This document shows positions 17,024 to 25,259 of a DNA stretch of 64,000 nt, one piece after another. The position numbers were made by a program, and so were the translations under genes. The first letter of the stretch is position 1, and the number at the start of each line of letters is the position of its first letter. The notes under the pieces were generated by a model. It did not search any database and was not told the DNA's origin. It saw nothing but the letters and a program-made list of their open reading frames with translations. This stretch comes from Streptomyces sp. DH-12. GTDB lineage: Bacteria; Actinomycetota; Actinomycetes; Streptomycetales; Streptomycetaceae. Location of the stretch: assembly GCF_002899455.1 (NCBI RefSeq), contig NZ_PPFB01000001.1:5982001-6046000 (forward strand), given 5' to 3'.

Positions 17024-17475
17024 TAGCGCGTCACCGACTCGGCCACGCACACCGGCTTGTCGCCGCCCTCGCGCTCCACGGTGAACGCGGTGGCCACCTG
17101 CACCCCGCCCGGCACCTCGTCCACGGCGCTGATCGTCGCGGTGGCGCGCAGCCGCGAGCCGACCGGGACGGGGGCGGGGAAGCGCACCTTGTTGGTGCCG
17201 TAGTTGACGCCCATCTTCACGCCCTCGACCGACAGCAGCTGCGGGCCGAACAGCGGCAGCAGCGACAGCGTCAGATAGCCGTGCGCGATGGTCGTGCCGA
17301 ACGGCCCCGCCGCGGCCTTCTCCGGGTCCACGTGGATCCACTGGTGGTCACCGGTGGCCTCGGCGAACAGGTCGATCCGCTTCTGGTCGATCTCCAGCCA
17401 GTCGGTGTACCCCAGCTGCTCGCCCACCGCCGCCTTCAGGTCGTCGACGGACGTGAAGATCCTCGGCTCTGCCAT
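17014..17475 (-). CDS. MaoC-family (R)-hydratase/dehydratase
   Basis: 153 residues from ATG 17475 (MAEPRIFTSVDD). Hot-dog fold hydratase that adds or removes water on enoyl/3-hydroxyacyl thioesters. The catalytic Asp/His pair lies in ATGDHQWIHVDPEKAA and the conserved Gly-rich follow-up is FGTTIAHGYLTLSLLP. These are the MaoC hallmarks. The perfect palindrome 17526-17541 lies about 50 bp upstream of the start. The convergent overlap with tetR suggests joint control. It could act in beta-oxidation or polyketide-like degradation. Confidence 0.95.
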   Translation of the reverse strand: MAEPRIFTSVDDLKAAVGEQLGYTDWLEIDQKRIDLFAEATGDHQWIHVDPEKAAAGPFGTTIAHGYLTLSLLPLFGPQLLSVEGVKMGVNYGTNKVRFPAPVPVGSRLRATATISAVDEVPGGVQVATAFTVEREGGDKPVCVAESVTRYYL

Positions 17476-17525
17476 GTCCCGGCCTCTCGCGTCACGTAGT
17501 CGCAGGCGCATCCGCGTGCGCATGC

Positions 17526-17541
17526 CTAAGCAACTGCTTAG
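17526..17541. promoter_or_regulatory. Perfect 16-bp palindrome before the MaoC gene
   Basis: CTAAGCAACTGCTTAG has 7-base perfect arms around AC. It lies between the divergent MaoC gene and soxR, in the MaoC promoter region. A likely TetR operator, because a related site precedes the tetR gene at 16379. Confidence 0.7.
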
Positions 17542-17606
17542 CATGGTCGGCCGTACGGCCCCTGTCAACGGACCGGCCGCCGTGCGGGGTGGGTAGGCTC
17601 CGAGGA

Positions 17607-18083
17607 GTGCACCGGATTCCAGAGAAGATCCACGAGCTCACGGTCGGCCAGCTCTCCGCCCGCAGCGGGGCCGCCGTGTCGGCCCTGCACTTCTACGAGT
17701 CCAAAGGGCTGATCAGCAGTCGGCGCACCCCCGGCAACCAGCGCCGCTACACCCGTGACACCCTGCGCCGGGTCGCCTTCATCCGCGCCGCCCAGCGCGT
17801 CGGCATCCCGCTCGCCACGATCCGCGAGGCGCTCGCCGAGCTGCCCGAGGAGCGCACGCCCACCCGCGACGACTGGGCGCGGCTCTCCGAGGCGTGGCGC
17901 TCCGAACTGGACGAACGCATCCGGCAGCTGAACCGGCTGCGCGACCACCTCACCGACTGCATCGGCTGCGGCTGTCTGTCGCTGGACGGCTGCGTGCTGT
18001 CCAACCCCGACGACGTCTTCGGCGAGCGTCTCACCGGCTCCCGTCTGATGGCGGAGAACCGCAGGAAGCCGTCCGGAGACTGA
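17607..18083 (+). CDS. soxR: Redox-sensitive activator SoxR
   Basis: 158 residues from GTG 17607; GTG 17589 would add six residues. MerR-family protein: the DNA-binding domain has LTVGQLSARSGAAVSALHFYESKGLISSRR and the dimerisation helix follows. The [2Fe-2S] cluster ligands appear as C-x2-C-x-C-x5-C in CIGCGCLSLDGC. In Streptomyces SoxR is switched on by redox-active pigments and quinones such as actinorhodin and governs a small regulon. It stands divergent from the MaoC gene; no classic SoxR box is evident next to it. Family and cluster are certain; the exact start is not. Confidence 0.95.
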   Translation: MHRIPEKIHELTVGQLSARSGAAVSALHFYESKGLISSRRTPGNQRRYTRDTLRRVAFIRAAQRVGIPLATIREALAELPEERTPTRDDWARLSEAWRSELDERIRQLNRLRDHLTDCIGCGCLSLDGCVLSNPDDVFGERLTGSRLMAENRRKPSGD

Positions 18084-18120
18084 GGGCGCGAGACCTCCCG
18101 CCCCCGCCCCGGTCCCCGTC

Positions 18121-18693
18121 GCGCGCACTCGTCCTCCGTGCCGCCCCTGCGGGCCAGGCGCGCGGGGCTCACGGCCTCGGCGACGGCACGCCCCCGGTCA
18201 CCGGGCTGTTCCGCTCGGTCACCGGGCGGATCACCACGCCCTTCCGGATGTGCAACTCCCTGCCCGACACCGTCTCCCGGCCGGCTCCGGCACCCGCCCG
18301 CCGCCGTACGGGCCGGCGGACGGGCGGGGCGCCGGCGGCAGGCGGCCCCCGAGGAGTTCCGCCCGTTCGGCCACCGCACCCGGCCGCCGGTCTCCGCGGA
18401 CACGTGGGACACGGCGCACCCGAGCGTGTCGCGCCGCCCGTCCGCGCCGTACGACAGGTCCGGCACGCCCTCGCCGTACACCTCGCCGAAGACGCCGACC
18501 CGCCGGACGTCCAGCCGGGCGGCGAGGCCGTGACCGCGCACCGCGCCAGTGGAGGGTGCGCGGGTCCTCCTTCGGCGCGAGGGACTTCGCTCCGAAACCC
18601 TCGGAGGAGACGTGCGCCCGGCCCTGCTCGGCGCAGTACGTCAGCAGGCAGGCCGTGCCGCTTCTCGGCGAGCACCACGGGCTGTCCTGAGGA
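18121..18693 (-). pseudogene. Decayed RNA ligase (DRB0094 family), 5'-truncated and frameshifted
   Basis: Minus-strand pieces in changing frames spell an RNA ligase of the DraRnl/DRB0094 type. VVLAEKRHG (nucleotidyl-transfer motif I, Lys in EKxHG) is followed in the next frame by TACLLTYCAEQGRAHVSSEG and GFGAKSLAPKEDPRTLHWR. In a third frame come RRVGVFGEVYGEGVPDLSY and DTLGCAVSHVSAETGGRVRW, then LHIRKGVVIRPVTERNSPVTGG, and finally, in a further frame, RAVAEAVSPARLARRGGTEDE. At least four frame changes are needed. The usual N-terminal adaptor region upstream of motif I is missing. The gene cannot make a working protein. The call rests on remembered motif order and should be confirmed by a translated search. 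Confidence 0.75.
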
Positions 18694-18862
18694 CAAAGCC
18701 CTGGAACGACCGGTTCACCGCCTGCTGCCGTCCCGGAGCGCGGGGGGCGCGGCCTCCCCGGCGCGCACCCCCGTGCCCCCGTCGCCCCGGTCGCTCGTCA
18801 CTGCCGTCGCCGGTCACCCGTCGCTCTCGTCGCTCCCGCCGTCGTCCGCCGTCTCCGCCGGG

Positions 18863-19465
18863 TCAGGCGGAGACCAGCAGCCTCGCGCGGCGGGACTCCG
18901 CGAGGGCCGCAGGGGTGAGCACGGGGCGCGGGACCAGGATGCCGCAGTCCGTGCACACCGGGCCCGCCGAGGGTTCGTGATCCAGGCCGTGGCGCCACAC
19001 GAGCCGTTCCCCCCGGCACACGGGGCAGGACGAGCCCGGCTCACGCTCCAGTGCGGCGATCAGCCGCCGCAGCACCTCGGCCAGGGGCTCCGTCGGGTGC
19101 ACCCGCGGGTCGTCGCACCAGGCGACCCCGAACCCTCCCCAGGTCATCCGGTGCCAGTCGTCCACACTGCCCGGCCTGCGCAGACCGTCGTGCTTCTCCT
19201 TCCTGCGGCGCTCGGCGAACTCCACCTCGTAGGCCAGCCAGACCGCCCGGGCCTCCTCCAGTTCGTCCAGTGCGGCCACGAGCCGCACCGGGTCGACGGA
19301 GCGGTCCTCGGGATCGAACCCGGCCCGCGAGCACAGATGGTCCCAGGTCGCCCGGTGCCCGTACGGGGCGAACCGCTCCAGGCACTTGCGCAGCGAGTAG
19401 CGCCGCAGCGCCAGATCGCACCGGGGATCTCGGACCTGTCTCGCCAGACTTCGGAAACCGGCCAT
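18863..19465 (-). CDS. Uncharacterised protein with a C-terminal zinc-ribbon-like motif
   Basis: 200 residues from ATG 19465. The N-terminal two-thirds is helical and rich in Arg/Glu (VRLVAALDELEEARAVWLAY then EVEFAERRRKEKHDG). Near residue 147-175 there are two CxxC pairs, CPVCRGERLVW and VCTDCG, separated by about 25 residues, which suits one zinc. No known family or enzyme motif is recognised. It stands alone next to the decayed RNA ligase, and a 460-base gap lies upstream of its start. Confidence 0.75.
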   Translation of the reverse strand: MAGFRSLARQVRDPRCDLALRRYSLRKCLERFAPYGHRATWDHLCSRAGFDPEDRSVDPVRLVAALDELEEARAVWLAYEVEFAERRRKEKHDGLRRPGSVDDWHRMTWGGFGVAWCDDPRVHPTEPLAEVLRRLIAALEREPGSSCPVCRGERLVWRHGLDHEPSAGPVCTDCGILVPRPVLTPAALAESRRARLLVSA

Positions 19466-19925
19466 CGTCCTGCACCTCCGTCACACCTGCACCTGTAATC
19501 CGGTCACTTCGGCGTCGCGAACGGACGTCGCCGAGTAGACGTGCCGGCACGCGATTCGGCTCCATCCCTTTCCGACGGCCCCCTCGGCCGGCCGCGGGAA
19601 CGCCGAACCAACTCCCTTGGCCGGTACTTCAGTTGTCGTCGTCCGCGGGGTGCCGGCGGTGACGGGCCCCGTCGCCCCTCCCGGCAGGGGAACAGCCCTT
19701 CCCCGACGCTCTGAGAACTCCCCGCGGCTTCCACGGGTTCCTGAACCCCACGCCGATATGCACACCGATCGCGGGTCCGTCGGCCGGGCAACGCGGCGCA
19801 CCGGCATGCGGGGGAGCGGAAGCGCAGGTCACAGGGGTGGACGCGCGGAGACCGCGGGCGCGAACGCGACGGCGGCGGACCGCCGTCCGCGACCCGCCGC
19901 CGTTCCGTGCCCGCCCGACAGCCGC
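19466..19925. other. Intergenic region, probably promoter of the zinc-ribbon gene
   Basis: About 460 bases upstream of the 19465 start. It has lower GC than its neighbours around 19480-19660 but no intact gene. I see no clear operator palindrome or terminator for the muramidase gene. Confidence 0.4.
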
Positions 19926-21179
19926 CTAGCGGTAGAGCAGGTGGTCCCGCCGCTTCCGGCGGAACGCCGCCAGCTCCCGCTGCCAGCCGCCCACCACCTC
20001 GTCCGTGTCCGCGCCCGCGTCGATCATCGTGCGCACCTGGGCCGAACCGGTGAGCTTGTCGATCCAGTCGTCCGCGCGCCAGGCGAAGCCGTCCCACGAC
20101 CGCTTCGCCGTGATCAGCAGGCCGATGCCCGTCCGCACCGGGTCGAACCGCTCGCGGTCGTGCACATGCAGCTGCACGCCCCCGATGGTCCTGCCCTGGA
20201 ACTTGGAGAAGGTCGGCGCGAAGTACGCCTCGCGGAAGCGCACGCCCGGCAGGTCCAGCTCGTTCGCCGCGGCCGCCCAGCGCCCGTCGACGCCCTCCGC
20301 GCCCAGCAGCTCGAACGGCCGGGTGGTGCCGCGCCCCTCCGACAGGTTCGTGCCCTCGAACAGGCAGGTCCCCGAGTACACCAGCGCCGTCTCCGGCGTC
20401 GGCATGTTCGGGCTCGGCGGCACCCACGGCATCCCGGAGGCGTCGTGGAAGTCCGACCGCTTCCAGCCCGACATCTTCACGGTCTCCAGGGCGACGGGCG
20501 CCGTCAGGAACTCCTCGTTGAACAGCAGCGCCAGCTCCGCCACCGTCATCCCGTGCGCCTGCGCGATCGGCTGCCGGCCCACGAAGGTCGCGAACTCCTT
20601 GTGCAGCACCGGACCCAGCGCCGCCCGCCCGGTCACCGGGTTGGGCCGGTCCAGGACCACGAACGACAGACCCGCGAGCCGCGCCGCCTCCATGCAGTCG
20701 AAGAGCGTCCAGATGTAGGTGTAGAAGCGGGCGCCGACGTCCTGGATGTCGAAGACCACCGTGTCCACGCCGGACGCCGTGAAGACGCCGGCGAGCTCCT
20801 GACCGCTCTTCAGGTACGTGTCGTACACGGGCAGGCCGGTCGCCGGGTCGTCGTAGCGGCCCTCGGAACCGCCCGCCTGCGCGGTCCCCCGGAAGCCGTG
20901 CTCGGGGCCGAAGACCGCGGTCAGGTCCACCCGGTCGTCGGCGTGCATGACGTCGACGATGTGCCGCACGTCGCGGGTGATGCCGGTGGGATTGGTGACC
21001 ACGCCCACCCGGCGGCCGTCGAGCAGCGCGTAGCCGTCCGCCGCGAGCCGTTCGAACCCGGTGCGCAGGGTCCGGCCGCCGCCGTGCGCGGACCCCGGGC
21101 CGGAGGCGGCGGCCGGCGCGGCGGAGGCCGCGACCGCGGCCGTGGTGGTGGCGAGCAGGCCTCGCCGGGACAGCCTCAT
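19926..21179 (-). CDS. Exported DUF1343 protein, NamZ-like exo-beta-N-acetylmuramidase
   Basis: 417 residues from ATG 21179, with GGAGGTCACCGC just before it. The N-terminus has a twin-arginine signal (LSRRGLLATTTAAV) and a signal-peptidase-like Ala-rich end, so it is exported. The DUF1343 domain shows VGVVTNPTGITRD, FGPEHGFRGTAQAG, DIQDVGARFYTYIWT and VLDRPNPVTG. The characterised member, Bacillus NamZ (family GH171), removes MurNAc from the non-reducing ends of peptidoglycan fragments. Likely a cell-wall recycling enzyme. It is divergent from the SDR gene. Family certain; activity inferred. Confidence 0.92.
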   Translation of the reverse strand: MRLSRRGLLATTTAAVAASAAPAAASGPGSAHGGGRTLRTGFERLAADGYALLDGRRVGVVTNPTGITRDVRHIVDVMHADDRVDLTAVFGPEHGFRGTAQAGGSEGRYDDPATGLPVYDTYLKSGQELAGVFTASGVDTVVFDIQDVGARFYTYIWTLFDCMEAARLAGLSFVVLDRPNPVTGRAALGPVLHKEFATFVGRQPIAQAHGMTVAELALLFNEEFLTAPVALETVKMSGWKRSDFHDASGMPWVPPSPNMPTPETALVYSGTCLFEGTNLSEGRGTTRPFELLGAEGVDGRWAAAANELDLPGVRFREAYFAPTFSKFQGRTIGGVQLHVHDRERFDPVRTGIGLLITAKRSWDGFAWRADDWIDKLTGSAQVRTMIDAGADTDEVVGGWQRELAAFRRKRRDHLLYR

Positions 21180-21290
21180 GCGGTGACCTCCGTGATCGCG
21201 GTACATGTCATGCCCACGCACGCTAGCGCGCCGGACCGCCCCGGGGAACGAGCCGGACCGACGCCACGCGCAACGCCCCTTCCTCCCGGC

Positions 21291-21308
21291 ATACCGACCG
21301 GTTAGTCT
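21291..21308. promoter_or_regulatory. TetR-type operator upstream of the SDR gene
   Basis: ATACCGACCGGTTAGTCT lies about 40 bp before the SDR start. Its left half matches the palindrome at 25242-25259. Likely bound by the TetR encoded at 22323. Confidence 0.55.
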
Positions 21309-21348
21309 GACGCGGTCAGCCGTTTGCCAGCCGCGTCGGAGGAGACCG

Positions 21349-22122
21349 ATGGTGCAAGCCGTGCAGGGTGCGAAGGTGGTCGTCACGGGAGCCGGGGGCG
21401 GCATCGGAGCGGCGCTGGCCCGCCGTTTCGCCGCGCAGGGGGCGCACGTCGTGGTCAACGACCTGGACGCCGGCCGCGCCGAGGCCGTCGCCGAGGAGAT
21501 CGGCGGCCTCGCGGTGGCGGGCGATGCCTCCTCGGTCGTCGCGGAGGCCCGCGACGCGCTCGGCGGGACGGTCGACGTCTACTGCGCCAACGCCGGCGTC
21601 GGCCGTGACGGCGGGGAGCCGGGCGAGCCGCTGCGCGAGGCGGACTGGGCCCTGTCCTGGGACGTCAACGTGATGGCACACGTCCGCGCGGCGCACGCGC
21701 TGCTCCCCGAGTGGCTGGAGCGCGGCAGCGGGCGTTTCGTCTCCACCGTCTCCGCCGCCGGACTGCTCACCATGATCGGCACCGCCCCGTACAGCGTCAC
21801 CAAGCACGGCGCCTACGCCTTCGCCGAGTGGCTGTCGTTGACGTACCGGCACCGCGGGGTGAAGGTGCACGCGATCTGCCCGCAGGGCGTGCGCACCGAC
21901 ATGCTCGACGCGAGCGGCAGCGCCGGCGACCTGGTGCTGAAGCCGACCGCGATCGAGCCGGAGGACGTGGCCGACGCCCTGTTCGACGGCATCGAGCAGG
22001 ACCGCTTCCTGATCCTGCCGCACCCCGAGGTCGCCGAGTACTACCGCGCCCGCGCCGGCGACCCCGAACGCTGGCTCTCCGGCATGAACCGGGTCCAGCA
22101 GCAGTGGGAAGCCACCCGCTGA
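21349..22122 (+). CDS. Short-chain dehydrogenase/reductase
   Basis: 257 residues; the ATG at 21349 follows GGAGGAGACCG. The nucleotide-binding TGAGGGIG and the second motif CANAGVG are clear. The catalytic Ser is in VSTVSAAG and the Tyr/Lys in YSVTKHG, which marks a classical SDR. NAD(H) rather than NADP is likely, because an Asp follows beta-2 (VVNDLDAGRA). The gene shares an operator type with the acyl-CoA dehydrogenase/kinase operon on the other side of tetR, so it may oxidise a hydroxyacyl-CoA in the same route. A strong hairpin ends it. Confidence 0.94.
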   Translation: MVQAVQGAKVVVTGAGGGIGAALARRFAAQGAHVVVNDLDAGRAEAVAEEIGGLAVAGDASSVVAEARDALGGTVDVYCANAGVGRDGGEPGEPLREADWALSWDVNVMAHVRAAHALLPEWLERGSGRFVSTVSAAGLLTMIGTAPYSVTKHGAYAFAEWLSLTYRHRGVKVHAICPQGVRTDMLDASGSAGDLVLKPTAIEPEDVADALFDGIEQDRFLILPHPEVAEYYRARAGDPERWLSGMNRVQQQWEATR

Positions 22123-22131
22123 CCGCCGCCC

Positions 22132-22164
22132 CCGGCACCCGCCCGTCCACCGGGCGGGTGCCGG
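22132..22164. terminator. Strong hairpin after the SDR gene
   Basis: CCGGCACCCGCCCG pairs perfectly with CGGGCGGGTGCCGG across a 5-base loop, 10 bp past the stop. Likely terminator, so the next tetR gene has its own promoter. Confidence 0.8.
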
Positions 22165-22322
22165 CGCGGACCCGCCCGGACCCTCCGCCGCACCGGAGGA
22201 GAAACCGGGCGGGGGGTGGTGCCTCACGGAGGAGGGGCCGCGAAGTGGGAAGATCCTCCGGCGGGGACGGCGTTCCCCGACGCACGACGACCGACAGCGA
22301 CACGGAAAGGCGGGTGGCGACA

Positions 22323-22916
22323 GTGCCCAGAACGACGGACGGTGACGGGACCCCCGTGCCGCAGCGGCTGCTGGCCGCCGCCACCCGGCTCTTCGCCGAG
22401 CAGGGGTACGACCGCACCTCGGTGCAGGAGATCGTCGAGGCGGCCGGCGTCACCAAAGGGGCGCTGTACCACTACTTCGGGTCCAAGGACGACCTGCTGC
22501 ACGAGGTGTACGCGCGCGTGCTGCGCCTCCAGCAGGAGCGCCTGGACCGGTTCGCCGACGCCGACGAGCCCGTCGAGGAGCGACTGCGCGGCGCGGCGGC
22601 GGACGTCGTCGTCACCACCATCGAGAACCTCGACGACGCGTCGATCTTCTTCCGCTCCATGCACCACCTCAGCGCGGAGAAGAACAAGCAGGTCCGCGCC
22701 GAGCGCCGCCGCTACCACGAGCGGTTCCGCGCGCTGATCGAGGAGGGCCAGCGCGAGGGGGTCTTCTCCACGGCGACCCCGGCCGACCTGGTCGTCGACT
22801 ACCACTTCGGCTCGGTGCACCACCTGTCCACCTGGTACCGCCCCGACGGACCGCTCAGCCCCCAGCAGGTCGCCGACCACCTCGCCGACCTCCTGCTGCG
22901 CGCCCTGCGCCCGTAG
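22323..22916 (+). CDS. TetR-family regulator of the SDR/ACAD11-like locus
   Basis: 197 residues from GTG 22323; GTG 22314 is an alternative. The helix-turn-helix reads GYDRTSVQEIVEAAGVTKGALYHYFGSKDDLLHEVY. The C-terminal domain contains SMHHLSAEKNKQVRAERR, as in the TetR group controlling branched or unusual acyl-CoA breakdown. It is convergent with the acyl-CoA dehydrogenase gene and lies in the middle of the locus. The shared operators at 21291 and 25242 are its probable sites. Confidence 0.9.
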   Translation: MPRTTDGDGTPVPQRLLAAATRLFAEQGYDRTSVQEIVEAAGVTKGALYHYFGSKDDLLHEVYARVLRLQQERLDRFADADEPVEERLRGAAADVVVTTIENLDDASIFFRSMHHLSAEKNKQVRAERRRYHERFRALIEEGQREGVFSTATPADLVVDYHFGSVHHLSTWYRPDGPLSPQQVADHLADLLLRALRP

Positions 22917-22959
22917 CGGCCGCCGGCTCGCCGGGCGCACCCGGCGAGCCGGTCCCCGC

Positions 22960-24174
22960 CTACAGGTACTTCTTGATCTCCCGGCGGGCCAGCGACCGCT
23001 GGTGCACCTCGTCCGGGCCGTCCGCGATCATCAGCGTGCGCGCACCCGCGTACAGCTCGGCCAGCGGGAAGTCCTGGCTCACCCCGCCCGCGCCGTACAG
23101 CTGGATCGCCCGGTCGAGGATGTCGACGACCGTGCGCGGAGTGGCGATCTTGATGGCCTGGATCTCGGTGTGGGCGCCCCGGTTGCCGACGGTGTCCATC
23201 ATCCAGGCCGTCTTCAGCACCAGCAGCCGCAGCTGCTCGACCGCGACCCGCGCGTCCGCGATCCAGTTCTGCACCACGCCCTGCTGGGCGAGCGCCTTGC
23301 CGAAGGCGTCCCGGGACACCGCCCGCCGGCACATCAGCTCGATGGCCCGCTCGGCCATGCCGATCAGCCGCATGCAGTGGTGGATCCGGCCCGGGCCGAG
23401 CCGCGCCTGGGCGATGGCGAACCCGCCGCCCTCCTCGCCGATCAGGTTCGACACCGGCACCCGCGCCTCGTCGAGGACCACCTCGGCGTGGCCGCCGTGG
23501 TAGTGGTCCTCGTAGCCGAAGACCCGCATCGCCCGCTTCACGGTGACGCCGGGGGTGTCGCGCGGGACCAGGACCATGGACTGCTGGCGGCGGATGTCCG
23601 GCCCGTCCGGGTCGGTCTTGCCCATCACGATGAAGATCCTGCAGTCCGGGTGCATGGCCCCGGAGATGTACCACTTGCGGCCCGTGATGACGTACTCGTC
23701 GCCCTCGCGCCGGATGCGGGTGGTGATGTTGGTGGCGTCCGAGGAGGCCACGTCCGGCTCGGTCATCGCGAACGCCGAGCGGATCTCGCCCGCGAGCAGC
23801 GGCTCCAGCCACTGCTTCTTCTGCCGCTCGTCGCCGAACTGCGCCAGCACCTCCATGTTCCCGGTGTCGGGCGCGGCGCAGTTGGTGGCGGTCGGGGCGA
23901 GCTGCGGGGACCGGCCGGTGATCTCGGCGAGCGGGGCGTACTGCAGGTTGGTGAGTCCCGCGCCGTACTCGGCGTCGGGCAGGAACAGGTTCCACAGGCC
24001 CTGCCTGCGCGCCTCCGCCTTCAGCTCCTCCACCACCGGCGGGTTCTCCCACGGCGAGGACAGCCGCTCACGCTGCTCGTCCACGACCCGCTCGGCGGGG
24101 TACACGTGCTCGTCCATGAAGGCGAGGAGCCGGGCGCGCAGCTCCTCGGTGCGCGCGTCGAACGCGAAGTCCAT
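22960..24174 (-). CDS. Acyl-CoA dehydrogenase of the ACAD10/ACAD11 type
   Basis: 404 residues. FAD-dependent acyl-CoA dehydrogenase fold: AMTEPDVASSDATNI, YVITGRKWYISGA and QLYGAGGVSQDFP are typical. Instead of the common Glu (EGTxEI), the catalytic acid position holds Asp385 in IADGPDEVHQRSLAR, as I recall for ACAD10/11. ACAD11 in animals is a fusion of an APH-type kinase and this dehydrogenase; here the kinase is the adjacent gene (6 bp upstream in the same operon). Human ACAD10/11 process 4-hydroxyacyl-CoAs by phosphorylation and elimination; the same chemistry is inferred here, not shown. Confidence 0.93.
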   Translation of the reverse strand: MDFAFDARTEELRARLLAFMDEHVYPAERVVDEQRERLSSPWENPPVVEELKAEARRQGLWNLFLPDAEYGAGLTNLQYAPLAEITGRSPQLAPTATNCAAPDTGNMEVLAQFGDERQKKQWLEPLLAGEIRSAFAMTEPDVASSDATNITTRIRREGDEYVITGRKWYISGAMHPDCRIFIVMGKTDPDGPDIRRQQSMVLVPRDTPGVTVKRAMRVFGYEDHYHGGHAEVVLDEARVPVSNLIGEEGGGFAIAQARLGPGRIHHCMRLIGMAERAIELMCRRAVSRDAFGKALAQQGVVQNWIADARVAVEQLRLLVLKTAWMMDTVGNRGAHTEIQAIKIATPRTVVDILDRAIQLYGAGGVSQDFPLAELYAGARTLMIADGPDEVHQRSLARREIKKYL

Positions 24175-24180
24175 GTCTCG

Positions 24181-25203
24181 TCAGCCTTCCTGAAGGGTGG
24201 TCAGACCGTGCTCGATGAAGACCGGGACCAGATCGCCGATGCGGTCGAAGCCGGCTCCGACCGTCTGCCCCAGCGTGTACCGGTAGTGGATGCCCTCCAG
24301 GATCACGGCGAGCTTGAACCAGGCGAACGCCGTGTACCAGGACACCGCCGACACGTCCCGCCCCGACCGCGCGGCGTACCGCTCGATCAGCTCGGCCGGC
24401 GTCGGATGGCCGGGGGCCTCCGCGGTGGTGGAGACGGGGGAGTCCGGCATGCCCAGCGGGCTGCTGTACATCACCAGCAGGCCCAGGTCCGTCAGCGGGT
24501 CGCCCAGCGTGGACATCTCCCAGTCCAGGACGGCGCGGACCGACTCGTCGTCGCTGATCAGCGCGTTGTCGAGGCGGTAGTCGCCGTGCACCACCGTCGG
24601 CGCGGGGGAGACGGGCAGCTCGCGGCCGAGCGCGGCGTGCAGCTCGTCGATGCCGGCCAGCTCCCGGCTGCGGGAGGCGTCCAGCTGCTTGCCCCAGCGC
24701 CGCAGCTGCCGGTCCAGGAAGCCCTCGGGACGGCCGAAGTCCGCGAGCCCGGCCTCGGCGGGGTCGACGGCGTGCAGGTCGACCAGCGTGTCCACCAGGT
24801 TCAGCACGGCCTTGCGGGTGCGCTCGGGGCCCAGGGGCGCGAGCTGTCCGGCCGTGCGGTACGGGGTGCCCTCGACGTACTCCATGACGTAGAACGGCGC
24901 GCCGAGCACCTCCTCGTCCTCGCACAGCAGCACCGGACGCGGCACCGGCACCTCGGTCGGGTGCAGCGCGCTGATCACCCGGTGCTCGCGCTTCATGTCG
25001 TGCGCGGTGGCCAGGACATGGCCGAGCGGCGGGCGCCGCACCACCCAGGTCGCCGCGCCGTCGGTGACCGTGTAGGTGAGGTTCGACCTGCCGCCCTCGA
25101 TCAGCCGGCCGGAGAGCGGGCCGCCGAGCAGACCGGGCCGCTCACGTTCGAGCAGCTCACGCAGCCGGTCGAGATCCAGTCCTGGCGGGTGGTCGGGGCT
25201 CAT
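24181..25203 (-). CDS. APH-fold phosphotransferase, kinase partner of the ACAD11-like enzyme
   Basis: 340 residues from ATG 25203. Aminoglycoside-phosphotransferase-like kinase: the nucleotide Lys region is in YTVTDGAATWVVRRPPLG, the catalytic loop is HGDYRLDNAL with Asp208, and the metal-binding motif is LDWEMSTLGDP. FYVMEYVEGTPY is the hinge. The family annotation is phosphotransferase; the closest functional parallel is the N-terminal half of ACAD10/11. It precedes the dehydrogenase with a 6-bp gap, so the two are co-transcribed. The start lies 40 bp below the operator at 25242. The substrate, likely a hydroxyacyl-CoA, is inferred from the partner. Confidence 0.92.
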   Translation of the reverse strand: MSPDHPPGLDLDRLRELLERERPGLLGGPLSGRLIEGGRSNLTYTVTDGAATWVVRRPPLGHVLATAHDMKREHRVISALHPTEVPVPRPVLLCEDEEVLGAPFYVMEYVEGTPYRTAGQLAPLGPERTRKAVLNLVDTLVDLHAVDPAEAGLADFGRPEGFLDRQLRRWGKQLDASRSRELAGIDELHAALGRELPVSPAPTVVHGDYRLDNALISDDESVRAVLDWEMSTLGDPLTDLGLLVMYSSPLGMPDSPVSTTAEAPGHPTPAELIERYAARSGRDVSAVSWYTAFAWFKLAVILEGIHYRYTLGQTVGAGFDRIGDLVPVFIEHGLTTLQEG

Positions 25204-25241
25204 CGTCGCTCCTGTGGGCAGGCGGACAGTACCCGCCCATG

Positions 25242-25259
25242 ATGCCGACCGGTCGGTAT
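25242..25259. promoter_or_regulatory. Near-perfect 18-bp palindromic operator
   Basis: ATGCCGACCGGTCGGTAT is symmetric apart from one position per arm (perfect CCGACCGGTCGG core). It lies 40 bp upstream of the kinase/ACAD11-like operon and is the strongest of three related sites in the window (others at 5405 and 21291). Confidence 0.75.

Noticed and set aside
17476..17606. SoxR box next to soxR
   Set aside because: The only palindrome in the gap has the TetR-like CTAAGC form and not the CCTCAAG-type arms expected for Streptomyces SoxR.
18169..18696. Intact 175-codon frame over the RNA ligase remains
   Set aside because: Only its first and last parts match ligase blocks; the middle is out of frame, so the open frame is fortuitous.
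19481..19807. Possible small gene between the zinc-ribbon and muramidase genes
   Set aside because: No start signal, no recognisable features and low-complexity content.
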